Below are positions 16,830 through 24,860 of a stretch of 64,000 nucleotides of DNA, in pieces. Positions within the stretch are counted from its first letter, which is position 1, and every line of letters starts with the position of its first letter. Both the position numbers and the translations under genes were made by a program. The stretch comes from CAWDLX01 sp963753485 (GTDB taxonomy: Bacteria; Actinomycetota; Actinomycetes; Mycobacteriales; Micromonosporaceae), in the NCBI GenBank assembly GCA_963753485.1, contig CAVWCL010000001.1, positions 620,001 through 684,000 on the forward strand, given 5' to 3'. The notes beneath the pieces are model-generated. The model had not been told where the DNA came from. It ran no database searches and was given only the letters and a program-made list of their open reading frames with translations.

Positions 16830-17936
16830 ATGACCCTCGCTCACACGCATCCGCACGCCGGCTCGGATGACTTCGACGTCACCGAGCACAGCCGGTTCGA
16901 TCTGGTTCGCGAGGGCGCCCGCCGCGACGGTGTCGAGATCGTGCATTACGAGCCGCGGTTCCCGGTGCCCGGAACGAAGGAGGAGAAGCGGGTCGAGCGG
17001 AGCATCGCCCTGCTGCTCACGCTGAGCGGGCTGCTCGCCTTCGGCTTCGTCGTCGCGTTCATCTGGTGGCCGCAGCGCTACCAGCCGGGCAACGTGGCCT
17101 CGAAGTACTACACCCCGCTGCTCGGCCTCGGCCTCGGTGGCGCGCTCACCCTGCTCGGCTTCGCGATGATCAGCTGGGGGAAGAAACTGCTGCCCGACGA
17201 GGTCGCGGTGCAGGAGCGCCACGACGGCGCCTCGCCCGCGGACGAGCGATCGCTGACCGGGGCGACCATCCTCAATATGCTCGATGAGACCGGGATCAAG
17301 CGCCGGCCGCTGCTCAAGGCGGCGTTCCTGCTGCCCGCCGGCGGGCTCGCGGTGGCCGCGGTGGCGCCGCTCATCGGCTCACTGATCAAGAATCCCAACG
17401 ACGGTCACATCCTGCTCACCACCGGCTGGAACCCCACCAACAACAACGGCAACAAGGTACGTTTGGTACGTGAGGACGGAACCCCCATCCGGCCCGAGGA
17501 CGTGAGCGTCGGCGGACAGATGACGGTCTTCCCCGGCATTCCCGGCGGCGCTACCAACCGGTACGCCGACTCCCCCACGCTCCTGATCCACCTGCGCGAG
17601 GAGGATGCCGCCGCGCTGCGGGCGAGCATCACAGCGTCGCTGAAGACCCACAATGAGGTGCCGCCGTACGTGGACGGGATGTGGCAGAACTACGTGGCAT
17701 ACTCGAAGATCTGCACCCATGCCGGCTGCCCGGCCAGCCTGTACGAGCAGCAGACCAACCGCCTGCTCTGCCCCTGCCACCAGTCGCAGTTCCTCATCAC
17801 CGACCAGGCGAAACCGATCTTCGGTCCGGCCACCCGGCGGTTGCCGATGTTGCCGCTGGAGCTCCAGAACGGTTTCCTGGTGGCCCGGTCGGACTACCTC
17901 GAACCTGTCGGACCCGCCTACTGGGAGCGGCCATGA
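16830..17936 (+). CDS. qcrA: Rieske iron-sulfur subunit of cytochrome bc1
   Basis: A 368-residue Rieske protein with the actinobacterial long N-terminus and three membrane segments (about 57-80, 95-117 and 162-187). The 2Fe-2S ligands are C295-T-H297 and C314-x-x-H317, with the disulfide pair C300/C316. It oxidises menaquinol at the QcrB site and reduces QcrC. ATG 16830 follows GGAGGAGGCAGG. The stop overlaps the qcrB start by four bases (ATGA), so the two are translationally coupled. Confidence 0.95.
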   Translation: MTLAHTHPHAGSDDFDVTEHSRFDLVREGARRDGVEIVHYEPRFPVPGTKEEKRVERSIALLLTLSGLLAFGFVVAFIWWPQRYQPGNVASKYYTPLLGLGLGGALTLLGFAMISWGKKLLPDEVAVQERHDGASPADERSLTGATILNMLDETGIKRRPLLKAAFLLPAGGLAVAAVAPLIGSLIKNPNDGHILLTTGWNPTNNNGNKVRLVREDGTPIRPEDVSVGGQMTVFPGIPGGATNRYADSPTLLIHLREEDAAALRASITASLKTHNEVPPYVDGMWQNYVAYSKICTHAGCPASLYEQQTNRLLCPCHQSQFLITDQAKPIFGPATRRLPMLPLELQNGFLVARSDYLEPVGPAYWERP

Positions 17937-19582
17937 CCACGGCGACGACCCACTCCGCGAAGCGCCGGCGGCGCCGGCTCGACCTGGCCGCGCTGCCCGG
18001 CGCAACCGCAAACGCGGTGGACGAGCGGCTGCAGGCGGCGACCCCACTGCGACGCTTGTTCAACAAGGTGTTCCCCGACCACTGGTCGTTCCTGCTCGGG
18101 GAGATCGCGCTCTACTCGTTCATCGTGCTGCTGCTCACCGGGACGTTCCTGGCGCTCTTCTTCGACCCGTCGATGGCCGAGGTGAAGTACGACGGCAGCT
18201 ACGCTCCGCTGCGCGGGATCGAGATGACCCGGGCCTACGCGACCTCGCTGAACCTCTCCTTCGACGTGCGCGGCGGCCTCGTCATGCGCCAGATGCACCA
18301 TTGGGCGGCGCTGCTCTTCATGGCCGCGATCGTGGTGCACATGTTCCGGATCTTCTTCACCGGCGCGTTCCGCAAGCCGCGTGAGCTCAACTGGATCATC
18401 GGGGTCTCGCTGTTCTGGCTCGGGTTCACCGAGGGCTTCGCCGGCTACTCGCTGCCCGACGACGCGCTGTCGGGCACCGGGCTGCGCATCGCCTTCGCCA
18501 TCGTCCTGTCGATCCCGGTGATCGGCTCCTGGGTTGCCACCTCGCTGTTCAGCGGCGAGTTCCCCGGCATCGACATCCTGCCCCGTCTGTACATCCTGCA
18601 TGTGTTGCTGATACCCGCGATTCTGGTCGCGCTCATCGCCGTCCACATGGGACTGCTGGTGAAGCAGAAGCACACCCAGTGGCCCGGCCCCGGGCGTACC
18701 AACAGCAACGTGGTCGGGGTGCGCATGTTCCCGGCGTTCGCGGTGAAGTCCGGCGGCTTCTTCATGATCGTCTTCGGCCTGATCGCGCTCATGGGTGGGC
18801 TGCTGCAGATCAACCCGATCTGGCTGTTCGGCCCGTACAAGGCGGCTGTGGTCTCGGCGGCCAGCCAGCCCGACTGGTACGTCATGTTCCTGGACGGCTC
18901 CACGCGCCTCATGCCGGCGCTGGACATCGGGCCCTACTCCTGGCTCCCATACCGGATACCCGCGCTGTTCTGGCCCACCGTCGTCCTGCCCGGCATCCTC
19001 ACCGTGCTCCCGATGCTCTATCCGTTCATCGAGGCCCGCCGGACCAAGGACAAACGCGTGCACAACCTGCTGCAACGCCCGCGGGACGTGCCGGCCCGGA
19101 CCGCGCTGGGCGCCATGGCGATCGGGTTCTACGTCGTGCTGCTCATCTCGGGCGGCAACGACGTGGTATCGGACAAGCTGAACATCAGCCTCAACGCGAT
19201 GACCTGGGCCGGTCGCATCGGCATCCTGGTCATCCCGCCGCTGGCGTACTACCTGACCTACCGGATCTGCCTCGGACTGCAGCAGCACGACCGCCAGGTG
19301 CTGGCTCACGGGGTGGAGACCGGCATCATCCGCCGGCTGCCGGACGGCAAGTTCATCGAGGTGCACCAGCCGCTGACGGCATCGGGCAACGGGCACGGGC
19401 ACCCGGCGCTGGAGTACGCCGGCGCGCCGGTGCCGAAGAAGATGAACAAGCTCGGTGTGATCAGCCCGGCGATCAAGGGCTTCTTCCGGCCCGTGGAGAA
19501 GCCGGGACCCGCGCTGCCCCCGGTGCCGCCCCGGGCCGTCGAGCCTGCCGCCCAGCCGGAACTGGAGCAGTCCCCCCGCTGA
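17933..19582 (+). CDS. qcrB: Cytochrome bc1 complex cytochrome b subunit
   Basis: A 549-residue cytochrome b, fused N- and C-terminal domains with a C-terminal cytoplasmic extension, as in other actinobacteria. Haem-ligand helices are visible: RQMHHWAALLFMAAIVVHMF and, later, LYILHVLLIPAILVALIAVH. The quinol-site region contains a PDWY motif (QPDWYVMFLDG), the actinobacterial equivalent of PEWY. It binds the two b haems and menaquinol in the membrane. The last 90 residues are Pro/Ala-rich. The cluster ends here; 185 bases follow before the next module. Confidence 0.95.
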   Translation: MTTATTHSAKRRRRRLDLAALPGATANAVDERLQAATPLRRLFNKVFPDHWSFLLGEIALYSFIVLLLTGTFLALFFDPSMAEVKYDGSYAPLRGIEMTRAYATSLNLSFDVRGGLVMRQMHHWAALLFMAAIVVHMFRIFFTGAFRKPRELNWIIGVSLFWLGFTEGFAGYSLPDDALSGTGLRIAFAIVLSIPVIGSWVATSLFSGEFPGIDILPRLYILHVLLIPAILVALIAVHMGLLVKQKHTQWPGPGRTNSNVVGVRMFPAFAVKSGGFFMIVFGLIALMGGLLQINPIWLFGPYKAAVVSAASQPDWYVMFLDGSTRLMPALDIGPYSWLPYRIPALFWPTVVLPGILTVLPMLYPFIEARRTKDKRVHNLLQRPRDVPARTALGAMAIGFYVVLLISGGNDVVSDKLNISLNAMTWAGRIGILVIPPLAYYLTYRICLGLQQHDRQVLAHGVETGIIRRLPDGKFIEVHQPLTASGNGHGHPALEYAGAPVPKKMNKLGVISPAIKGFFRPVEKPGPALPPVPPRAVEPAAQPELEQSPR

Positions 19583-19767
19583 CGTCTCCTGAGTCCAGGT
19601 CCACAGCGGACGCAACCACGGTCACGCTGGATGCGTGCCTGACGCTTCAGCGTGACATGCGGTAACTCGCATGATACGAGGGGTCATTCGGCCCTGCCCG
19701 CACGGCCACCCAGCTCGCGACTATGGTCGGCATCCAAGACCATCGACTGCCGAGAAGAGGCGAGGCC

Positions 19768-19938
19768 ATGATGGGCCAAGACCGCGCGCTCGCAGGGGTG
19801 ATCCCGATGGATACACCAGGCCCGTACCTGCACTGGGGCGTCATCCAGATCTCCCTTGCCAACGTCATCGTCATCATCGCGATGCTGGTCGTGTTCGTGC
19901 TGGCGCTGGTGCTGCCGTTCCCGGGGAGGAAGCCGTGA
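19768..19938 (+). CDS. Small single-span membrane protein of a cytochrome b module
   Basis: A 56-residue protein with one membrane helix (SLANVIVIIAMLVVFVLALV, about residues 28-50) and a short PGRKP end. ATG 19768 is preceded by AAGAGGCGAG; the next codon is also ATG. Its stop overlaps the start of the cytochrome b6-like gene by four bases (GTGA), so it is coupled to that gene. Small single-helix subunits are common in b6f/bc complexes; I infer a similar structural role here. Confidence 0.7.
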   Translation: MMGQDRALAGVIPMDTPGPYLHWGVIQISLANVIVIIAMLVVFVLALVLPFPGRKP

Positions 19939-20621
19939 GCAGCCAGCCGGGCGACGAGCGGATGTGGACCGCCCGCCTTCGCAGCCGAGCAGTATCCGCG
20001 TTGCCGCCCGAGCAGCTGTTGCCCGATCGGCAACCCGCCTACGTCGCGTCGTGGATCTACGTCTTCGGCGTGGCCACCCTGTCGGCGCTGGCCATCGTCC
20101 TGGCCACCGGCGGCGTGCTCGCACTGCTGGGTCCACAGTGGTGGCACCTGTCGTCGGTCGGACGGTTCGTCAACGGTCTGCACCTGTGGAGCGTCGAACT
20201 GTTCTTCTTCACGATGGTCATTCACCTCTGGGGCAAGTTCTTCATGGCCGCCTGGCGCGGCCGACGCGCCCTGACCTGGGTCACCGGAGCCGTCGCCTTC
20301 CTCGGCTCGATCGCGACCGCGTTCACGGGCTACACGATCCAAGCGAACTTCGACTCCCAGTGGATCACCACTCAGGCCAGGGACGGCCTGAACTCGGTGG
20401 GCATCGGCGCCTGGTTCAACGTGCTCGACTACGGCCAGATGCTGCTGTTCCACGTGATCCTGCTGCCCTTCGTGCTCGGACTGCTCGTGGTGTGGCATGT
20501 GTTGCTGGTGCGCCGCCGCGGCGTCGTCGCACCCTTCGCCCTCACCCGGCCGGCATCGCCCGAGGCGACGGTGGGCTCCGAACGACCCGTTCCGGCTTCA
20601 GCTGAAGAGGTGACATCATGA
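19935..20621 (+). CDS. Cytochrome b6-like (N-terminal domain) membrane cytochrome
   Basis: A 228-residue protein equal to the four-helix N-terminal half of cytochrome b. Haem-ligand histidines pair as H83/H97 (14 apart) and H173/H188 (15 apart); the 14/15 spacing is that of cytochrome b6. TGYTIQ stands where GYLLPWDQ is usual. There is no C-terminal quinol-site domain. GTG 19935 overlaps the small upstream gene and its stop overlaps the next start by four bases, so the three genes form one unit. No Rieske or cytochrome c gene belongs to it. Electron donor and acceptor are unknown. Confidence 0.82.
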   Translation: MSSQPGDERMWTARLRSRAVSALPPEQLLPDRQPAYVASWIYVFGVATLSALAIVLATGGVLALLGPQWWHLSSVGRFVNGLHLWSVELFFFTMVIHLWGKFFMAAWRGRRALTWVTGAVAFLGSIATAFTGYTIQANFDSQWITTQARDGLNSVGIGAWFNVLDYGQMLLFHVILLPFVLGLLVVWHVLLVRRRGVVAPFALTRPASPEATVGSERPVPASAEEVTS

Positions 20622-21586
20622 GCATCCGGACCCGACACCGGGCGCAGGAAGACCTCGACGCCCAGCCCTGGACCGGGCCGTATCGCCGCTACGACCTGGT
20701 CAAAGAGTTCCTCGCCGCGTTGGTGGCGATGACGCTGCTGACGCTCGGGCTCACGATCATCTTCGGCTCACCCGACCGCGCCGCGATCACGCTGCGCGAC
20801 TGGGCGACCGCGGCGCCGGCCGACTTCGTCGCCACCACGGTCGCCGAACTCGACGGCACCAGCGGCACCGCCACCTACGGCGCGCCCTATGTCAATGACC
20901 CCACCGCCGGCCAGAAGATCGGGCCGCTGCCGTTGCAGCGGCTCGGCGGCGTCCGCGAACCCGTCGACACCGCCACCGACTTCGTCACCGGTCCACTCTC
21001 GACGACCACCGACAGCACGGTCAGAGCCGCGCTCGCGACGTACGAATCGGCCTCCGCCGATCAGCAGCAGACCTGGGCCACCGCGTACGGCGACGCCCTG
21101 GCCGCCGCGCCGGACGGCGACCCGGCCCAGGTGGCCGCGGGTGACTACGGCCCGGTCCCGGCCATGGCCACCGGACTTCTCACGATGGCCCGCAACGGAG
21201 GCCTCGACGGGCTGCTGCAGGAGCAGGGCGGCTTCTACCAGACCAACTATGCGCGCTCCCTGCTGTTTCTCGCCGACGGGACCTACCTGGAGGACCAGGC
21301 CCGCGGGGAGAACCTGGGCGGTGACCAGTGGGGCATGATGAACGAAACCGGCGCCTATCCCGGCCAGGCCTGGCTGTGGCTGTACACGTTCTGGTACCAG
21401 ATTCCACCGTTCTCCACGTCCGACAACGCCGACGCCCTGGTCTGGGGTCTGATGATGGTGCTCTCGGCCATCCTGGTCCTGGTGCCGTTCATCCCCGGAC
21501 TGCGGGCGCTGCCGCGCCGTCTCGGCATCTACCGGCTGATCTGGCGCGAGCACTACCGCAGCGTGACCCGCACCTCAGACCCGTAA
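20618..21586 (+). CDS. Membrane partner of the b6-like cytochrome, two-span with a large extracytoplasmic domain
   Basis: A 322-residue protein. One membrane helix lies at about 27-49, then about 210 residues outside the membrane, then a second helix (about 265-292). The last part, PFIPGLRALPRRLGIYRLIWREHYR, resembles the cytoplasmic edge of cytochrome b C-terminal domains, and YPGQAWLWLYTFWYQIPP could be a relic of the PEWY region, but no motif is intact. No CxxCH or Rieske motif is present. It starts within the stop of the cytochrome gene (ATGA). I infer a highly altered subunit IV-like partner; function unknown. Confidence 0.7.
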   Translation: MSIRTRHRAQEDLDAQPWTGPYRRYDLVKEFLAALVAMTLLTLGLTIIFGSPDRAAITLRDWATAAPADFVATTVAELDGTSGTATYGAPYVNDPTAGQKIGPLPLQRLGGVREPVDTATDFVTGPLSTTTDSTVRAALATYESASADQQQTWATAYGDALAAAPDGDPAQVAAGDYGPVPAMATGLLTMARNGGLDGLLQEQGGFYQTNYARSLLFLADGTYLEDQARGENLGGDQWGMMNETGAYPGQAWLWLYTFWYQIPPFSTSDNADALVWGLMMVLSAILVLVPFIPGLRALPRRLGIYRLIWREHYRSVTRTSDP

Positions 21587-21745
21587 CCATGATGGGGGCG
21601 GCACCAGCTGACGCGGTGCCGTCCTCCCCGAGATCGGCGCCAGGCGCGGTGGCACGTAGCGGGACTGCGCGCTCGCGCGTATGACTCCGATCTCCGCACC
21701 TGGCGTCGCTTGCTGAGCTGTGTGGTACATAGTATTGTGCACTGC

Positions 21746-22105
21746 ATGGCTGCCGCTGCCGCCGAGGCGTTCGACAAGCTGGAGCACGAACTCAGACGAG
21801 GCGTGGTGGTCCTCGCCGCGCTGTCGCAGCTGCAGACGTCGAGGTACGGCTACGAGCTGCGGCAGTCGCTGGCCGCCAGCGGCATGGTCATCGAAGAGGG
21901 CACGCTCTATCCCCTGCTGCGCCGGCTGGAGTCGCAGGGCGTGCTGCGCAGCGAGTGGCGCACCGACGAGGGCTCGCCCCGCCGGTACTACGTGCTCAGC
22001 CCCGAAGGCCGACGCCTGCACGAACGGCTCACGCAATCGTGGCGCAGCCTGAACAACACCATGGACCATCTCCTCGATAACGGAGTACGCGATGAACACG
22101 GATGA
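21746..22105 (+). CDS. PadR-family transcriptional regulator
   Basis: A 119-residue PadR winged-helix repressor: ALSQLQTSRYGYELRQSLAASG, then EEGTLYPLLRRLESQGVL and PRRYYVLSPEGRRLHERL are the standard recognition-helix and wing segments. Start ATG 21746 lies just after a -10-like TAGTAT (21730-21735), so the leader is short or absent. The last 14 bases overlap the start of a decayed gene of the kind that PadR proteins usually accompany (HAAS-domain or DUF1700-like membrane protein), so its original target next door is lost. Confidence 0.85.
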   Translation: MAAAAAEAFDKLEHELRRGVVVLAALSQLQTSRYGYELRQSLAASGMVIEEGTLYPLLRRLESQGVLRSEWRTDEGSPRRYYVLSPEGRRLHERLTQSWRSLNNTMDHLLDNGVRDEHG

Positions 22106-22480
22106 GATCGTCGACAGTTATGTCTCTCACGTGGTCAAACGCTTGCCGCGTCGCCAACGGGTCGACGTGGCACCGCAGCTGAGTCGTTGCTGAGCGAGGA
22201 ACTGGCGGCCGATCCCGCCACCGCACCCACGCCGGAGCGGGTCATCGTGCGTCTTCGCCCGTTCGGGCGGCCGATGCCGCCGCCCGCTACCGGCCGGCGC
22301 TGACCGTCGTCGATCCGGCCGACTCCCGCCTGTGCTGGCAGGCGAGCGTGGTGGGCCCCCGCCATCTGGCTGGTCGGTCTGCTCGTGGTCGCCCAGGACG
22401 CCGCCCCGCTCACCGGCGGTCAGCTGGCTCCGCCGGCGGTGGCGCACCTGGCGGCGTGGAAGCCGCGCCCGGTCGACCCG
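22092..22480 (+). pseudogene. HAAS/DUF1700-like gene, broken by several frameshifts
   Basis: Starting at ATG 22092 the frame reads MNTDEIVDSYVSHVVKRLPR, the usual start of a HAAS-domain membrane protein paired with PadR. It then changes frame at least three times: ESLLSEELAADPATAPTPE in a second frame, ARYRPALTVVDPADSR in a third, and a membrane-like AIWLVGLLVVAQDAAP in a fourth. No intact protein can be made. It ends against a 54-bp palindromic repeat. Confidence 0.65.
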
Positions 22481-22481
22481 C

Positions 22482-22535
22482 GTTGGCAAGGGCACCCCGT
22501 TAACGCATTCGGTTGTAAAGGGTGCCCCGGCAAAC
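22482..22535 (+). repeat. 54-bp palindromic intergenic repeat, copy 1
   Basis: A copy of a 54-bp element with about 16-bp inverted arms (GTTggCAaGGGCACCC on the left, GGGTGCCCC on the right) and an asymmetric core TTAACGCATTCGGTTGTAAA. The other copies are at 51457 (same orientation) and 56798 (inverted). It lies at the end of the broken HAAS-like gene. Confidence 0.8.
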
Positions 22536-22716
22536 CGGTGAAACCAGCGGGTCGCCGCCGGGCTGGGCGTGCACTGGCCCGGTCAGAGCCAGCCGTCGAG
22601 CTCGGCGTGACGCCCGGTGGCGGGGAACGAGGTGGAATGTCCCTCTTCCCCGAGTGCCATCGACGCTGAAGAATCGTTAAGGCAGTAGCCCCCACTGTCT
22701 TGACGAGAGGTGCCCC

Positions 22717-23280
22717 ATGTCCGCGCACCGCCTGATCCGCGTCGTGCTCGCCGGTGCCGCCGGCCTGCTCGTCGCCGTGGCCCTCGCCGCCCCCGCGGCG
22801 GCGGTCACCGCCCAACAGAAGCTTTCTGTGATGAGTAGCTGGAGCCAGCCGAGCACGTCCAGCTACAACGCCTGGAACTCCGCCCGCCAGAACCAGGGTG
22901 CCTGGACCGCGTACGCGTTCGACTGGTCAACCGACTACTGCTCGGACAGCCCCGACCAGCCGCTCGGCTTCGACTTCCGCATCCCGTGCTGGCGCCACGA
23001 CTTCGGCTACCGCAACTACAAGGCGATGAACGCCTTCCCGGCGAACAAGTCCAGACTGGACGACAGTCTTTACTTCGACCTCAAGGCCAAGTGCGCCACC
23101 TACAACTACTTCGTCCGGCCGGCGTGCTACAGCCTCGCCTGGACCTACTACCAGGCGGTGAAGACCTTCGGCAGCCTGACCGTCAGCACGGCCGACCTGA
23201 ACCAGGCGGCCGCCCAGAAGGCCGCCGGACTCGCCGCCCAGTCGCGGGCCCAACTCGCGCAGTCCTTCCCGTCGATCTAG
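22717..23280 (+). CDS. Secreted prokaryotic phospholipase A2
   Basis: A 187-residue secreted enzyme like the Streptomyces phospholipase A2. A signal peptide ends near residue 29 (AAPAAA). The catalytic His-Asp pair is H94-D95 in CWRHDFGYRNY, and four cysteines (C75, C91 and two around 127-138) would form the two expected disulfides; a calcium-binding site is expected near the FDW/DYC segment. It hydrolyses the sn-2 ester of glycerophospholipids outside the cell. The last two codons, ATC TAG, are part of the 56-bp palindromic repeat that follows. Confidence 0.85.
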   Translation: MSAHRLIRVVLAGAAGLLVAVALAAPAAAVTAQQKLSVMSSWSQPSTSSYNAWNSARQNQGAWTAYAFDWSTDYCSDSPDQPLGFDFRIPCWRHDFGYRNYKAMNAFPANKSRLDDSLYFDLKAKCATYNYFVRPACYSLAWTYYQAVKTFGSLTVSTADLNQAAAQKAAGLAAQSRAQLAQSFPSI

Positions 23281-23329
23281 GGCTTAGGCACACGATTAGA
23301 GATCGAACCATGTGCACATGCCCTAGATC
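23274..23329. repeat. 56-bp palindromic repeat, copy 1, probable bidirectional terminator
   Basis: It begins GATCTAGGGC and ends GCCCTAGATC with an imperfect inner stem and a core containing AGAGATCGA. It supplies the stop codon of the phospholipase gene and separates it from convergent ctaF. Copies of identical length are at 60799 and 63030, each also between convergent genes. Confidence 0.85.
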
Positions 23330-23371
23330 GACGAGGAAGAGGGCGGGCGAGCGGCGCGGGGAAGAGCGCGG

Positions 23372-23791
23372 CTAGTGGGACCGGCGGGCGCCGGTGTAGT
23401 ACTCGAACAGCAGGCCACCCGTGCCGACCAGGAGCGCGATGATCCCGGCACCGACGAGCCACCACTGCTGATACACGAGCCCGAATCCGGTGATAAGGGC
23501 AGCAAGCCCCAGCCCGAACGGCCAGTAGCTGCCCGGGCTGAAGAAGCCGATCTCGCCGGCCCCGTCGGCGATCTCCGCCTGGGCCCGGTCCTCCGGGCGC
23601 GCATCGATGCGGCGCGAGACGAACCAGAAGTACCCCCCGCACATCAGGCACAGCAGTCCGGAGAGGGCGAGCGCGACCACGCCGACGAAGTCCGGGCTGC
23701 CGAAGAAGTTGTCGGTCCACCACCAGTAGACCGCGCAGGCGGCGAAGAGGAACGCCGTGAGGAGGGCGAAGAACCGGAACTCAGCGCGCAT
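23372..23791 (-). CDS. ctaF: Cytochrome c oxidase subunit IV (actinobacterial type)
   Basis: A 139-residue membrane protein with four helices in two hairpins; the N-terminal EFRFFALLTAFLFAACAVYWWWT and the central GFFSPGSYWPFGLGLAALITG are typical of actinobacterial oxidase subunit IV (CtaF). It stabilises the aa3 oxidase in the supercomplex. It follows ctaC by nine bases on the same strand. In many actinobacteria ctaD lies between or near these genes; it is not in this window. Confidence 0.9.
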   Translation of the reverse strand: MRAEFRFFALLTAFLFAACAVYWWWTDNFFGSPDFVGVVALALSGLLCLMCGGYFWFVSRRIDARPEDRAQAEIADGAGEIGFFSPGSYWPFGLGLAALITGFGLVYQQWWLVGAGIIALLVGTGGLLFEYYTGARRSH

Positions 23792-23800
23792 GGTGGGTCC

Positions 23801-24679
23801 TCAGCTGCTCTGGTCTGGGGTCCGCTTGGTCGGGAACGGAAGCGTGGTGGTGGCCAACGGGTTCTCGCCGATGGCGGCCAGCGCGTCGGGAGTGCTGGCG
23901 CCCCCGACCTTGGCCGCGATGAACTGGGCGAACTGTTCCGGCGAGACGGCCCGTAGCTCGAAGTTCATCATCGAGTGGTAGGTGCCGCAGAGCTCCGCGC
24001 ACCGGCCGACGTACGCACCCTGGCTGAGGATGGTGGTCTCGAACTGGTTGACCACGTTGCCCGGGAACACATCCCGCTTGAACAACAGGTCCGGCACCCA
24101 GAATGAGTGGATCACGTCTTTGGAGTGCTCGACGAAGCGGATCGTCCGGTTGGTCGGTACCACCAGGACCGGGATGTAGGTGTCCGAGCCGACCGTGGCG
24201 ACGGCGCGGCCGTCCGGTCCCTTCGATGCCGGGTAGGAGAACTTCCAGTTCCACTTGAACGCGTCGATGTTCACCACGACATCGGGGTTGGCCGGCAGCC
24301 GGTTCACGTTCGTCTGGATGACCGCGGTGTAGTAGAAGAGCACGGACACCACAAGGAACGGGATCACCGTGTAGATGAGCTCGATCGGCAGGTTGTACCG
24401 GGTCTGCGCGGGCAGCTCGTCACCGCGCTTGCGGTAGCGCACGATGCACCAGAAGATCAGGCCCCACACCAGAGCGCCGACGGCGAGGGCGGCGATGACC
24501 GAGCCGATCCACAGGTTGAACATCTGGTGGCTCTGCGCCGTCACGCCGCCCTGCGGCCAGCCCAGAGCGAAGGCCTGGTCGACCGTGCAGCCACTGGCCA
24601 GCCAGAGCAGTGCCGTACCCAGGACCGCGACACCGATGGCGCGCCGCACCGTGCGACCCCGCAAATCCCTCACGGCCAC
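23801..24679 (-). CDS. ctaC: Cytochrome c oxidase subunit II
   Basis: A 292-residue subunit II. It starts with a lipoprotein-type signal (LLWLASGC), then two membrane helices and the cupredoxin domain. The CuA ligands are in the motif CAELCGTYHSMM with the upstream histidine in KDVIHSFWVPDLLFK. It accepts electrons from QcrC. GTG 24679 is chosen because AGGAGG lies nine bases upstream; GTG 24673 is an alternative. Transcribed divergently from the cysteine desulfurase gene. Confidence 0.93.
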   Translation of the reverse strand: MAVRDLRGRTVRRAIGVAVLGTALLWLASGCTVDQAFALGWPQGGVTAQSHQMFNLWIGSVIAALAVGALVWGLIFWCIVRYRKRGDELPAQTRYNLPIELIYTVIPFLVVSVLFYYTAVIQTNVNRLPANPDVVVNIDAFKWNWKFSYPASKGPDGRAVATVGSDTYIPVLVVPTNRTIRFVEHSKDVIHSFWVPDLLFKRDVFPGNVVNQFETTILSQGAYVGRCAELCGTYHSMMNFELRAVSPEQFAQFIAAKVGGASTPDALAAIGENPLATTTLPFPTKRTPDQSS

Positions 24680-24860
24680 CTGCTCCTGCCTCCTCCTCGA
24701 CCGACCCGCCGGAAGAGCGCCAGCGATGCTCATGCGCACGGCCAAGGTCGTCTGTGGCAACGACACGGACATTACTCGACCAGCCGCCGCCGACGGGACT
24801 GGGGTGGGCGTGTCCGCCGAGGCTGGATGGCGCCTGGGAGCCGGACGTTACCGTGGTGGC

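Noticed and set aside
23274..23329. Integron attC or phage attachment site for the 56-bp palindromes
   Set aside because: No integrase or gene cassettes nearby, no conserved attC core triplet arrangement, and the copies sit between conserved core genes.
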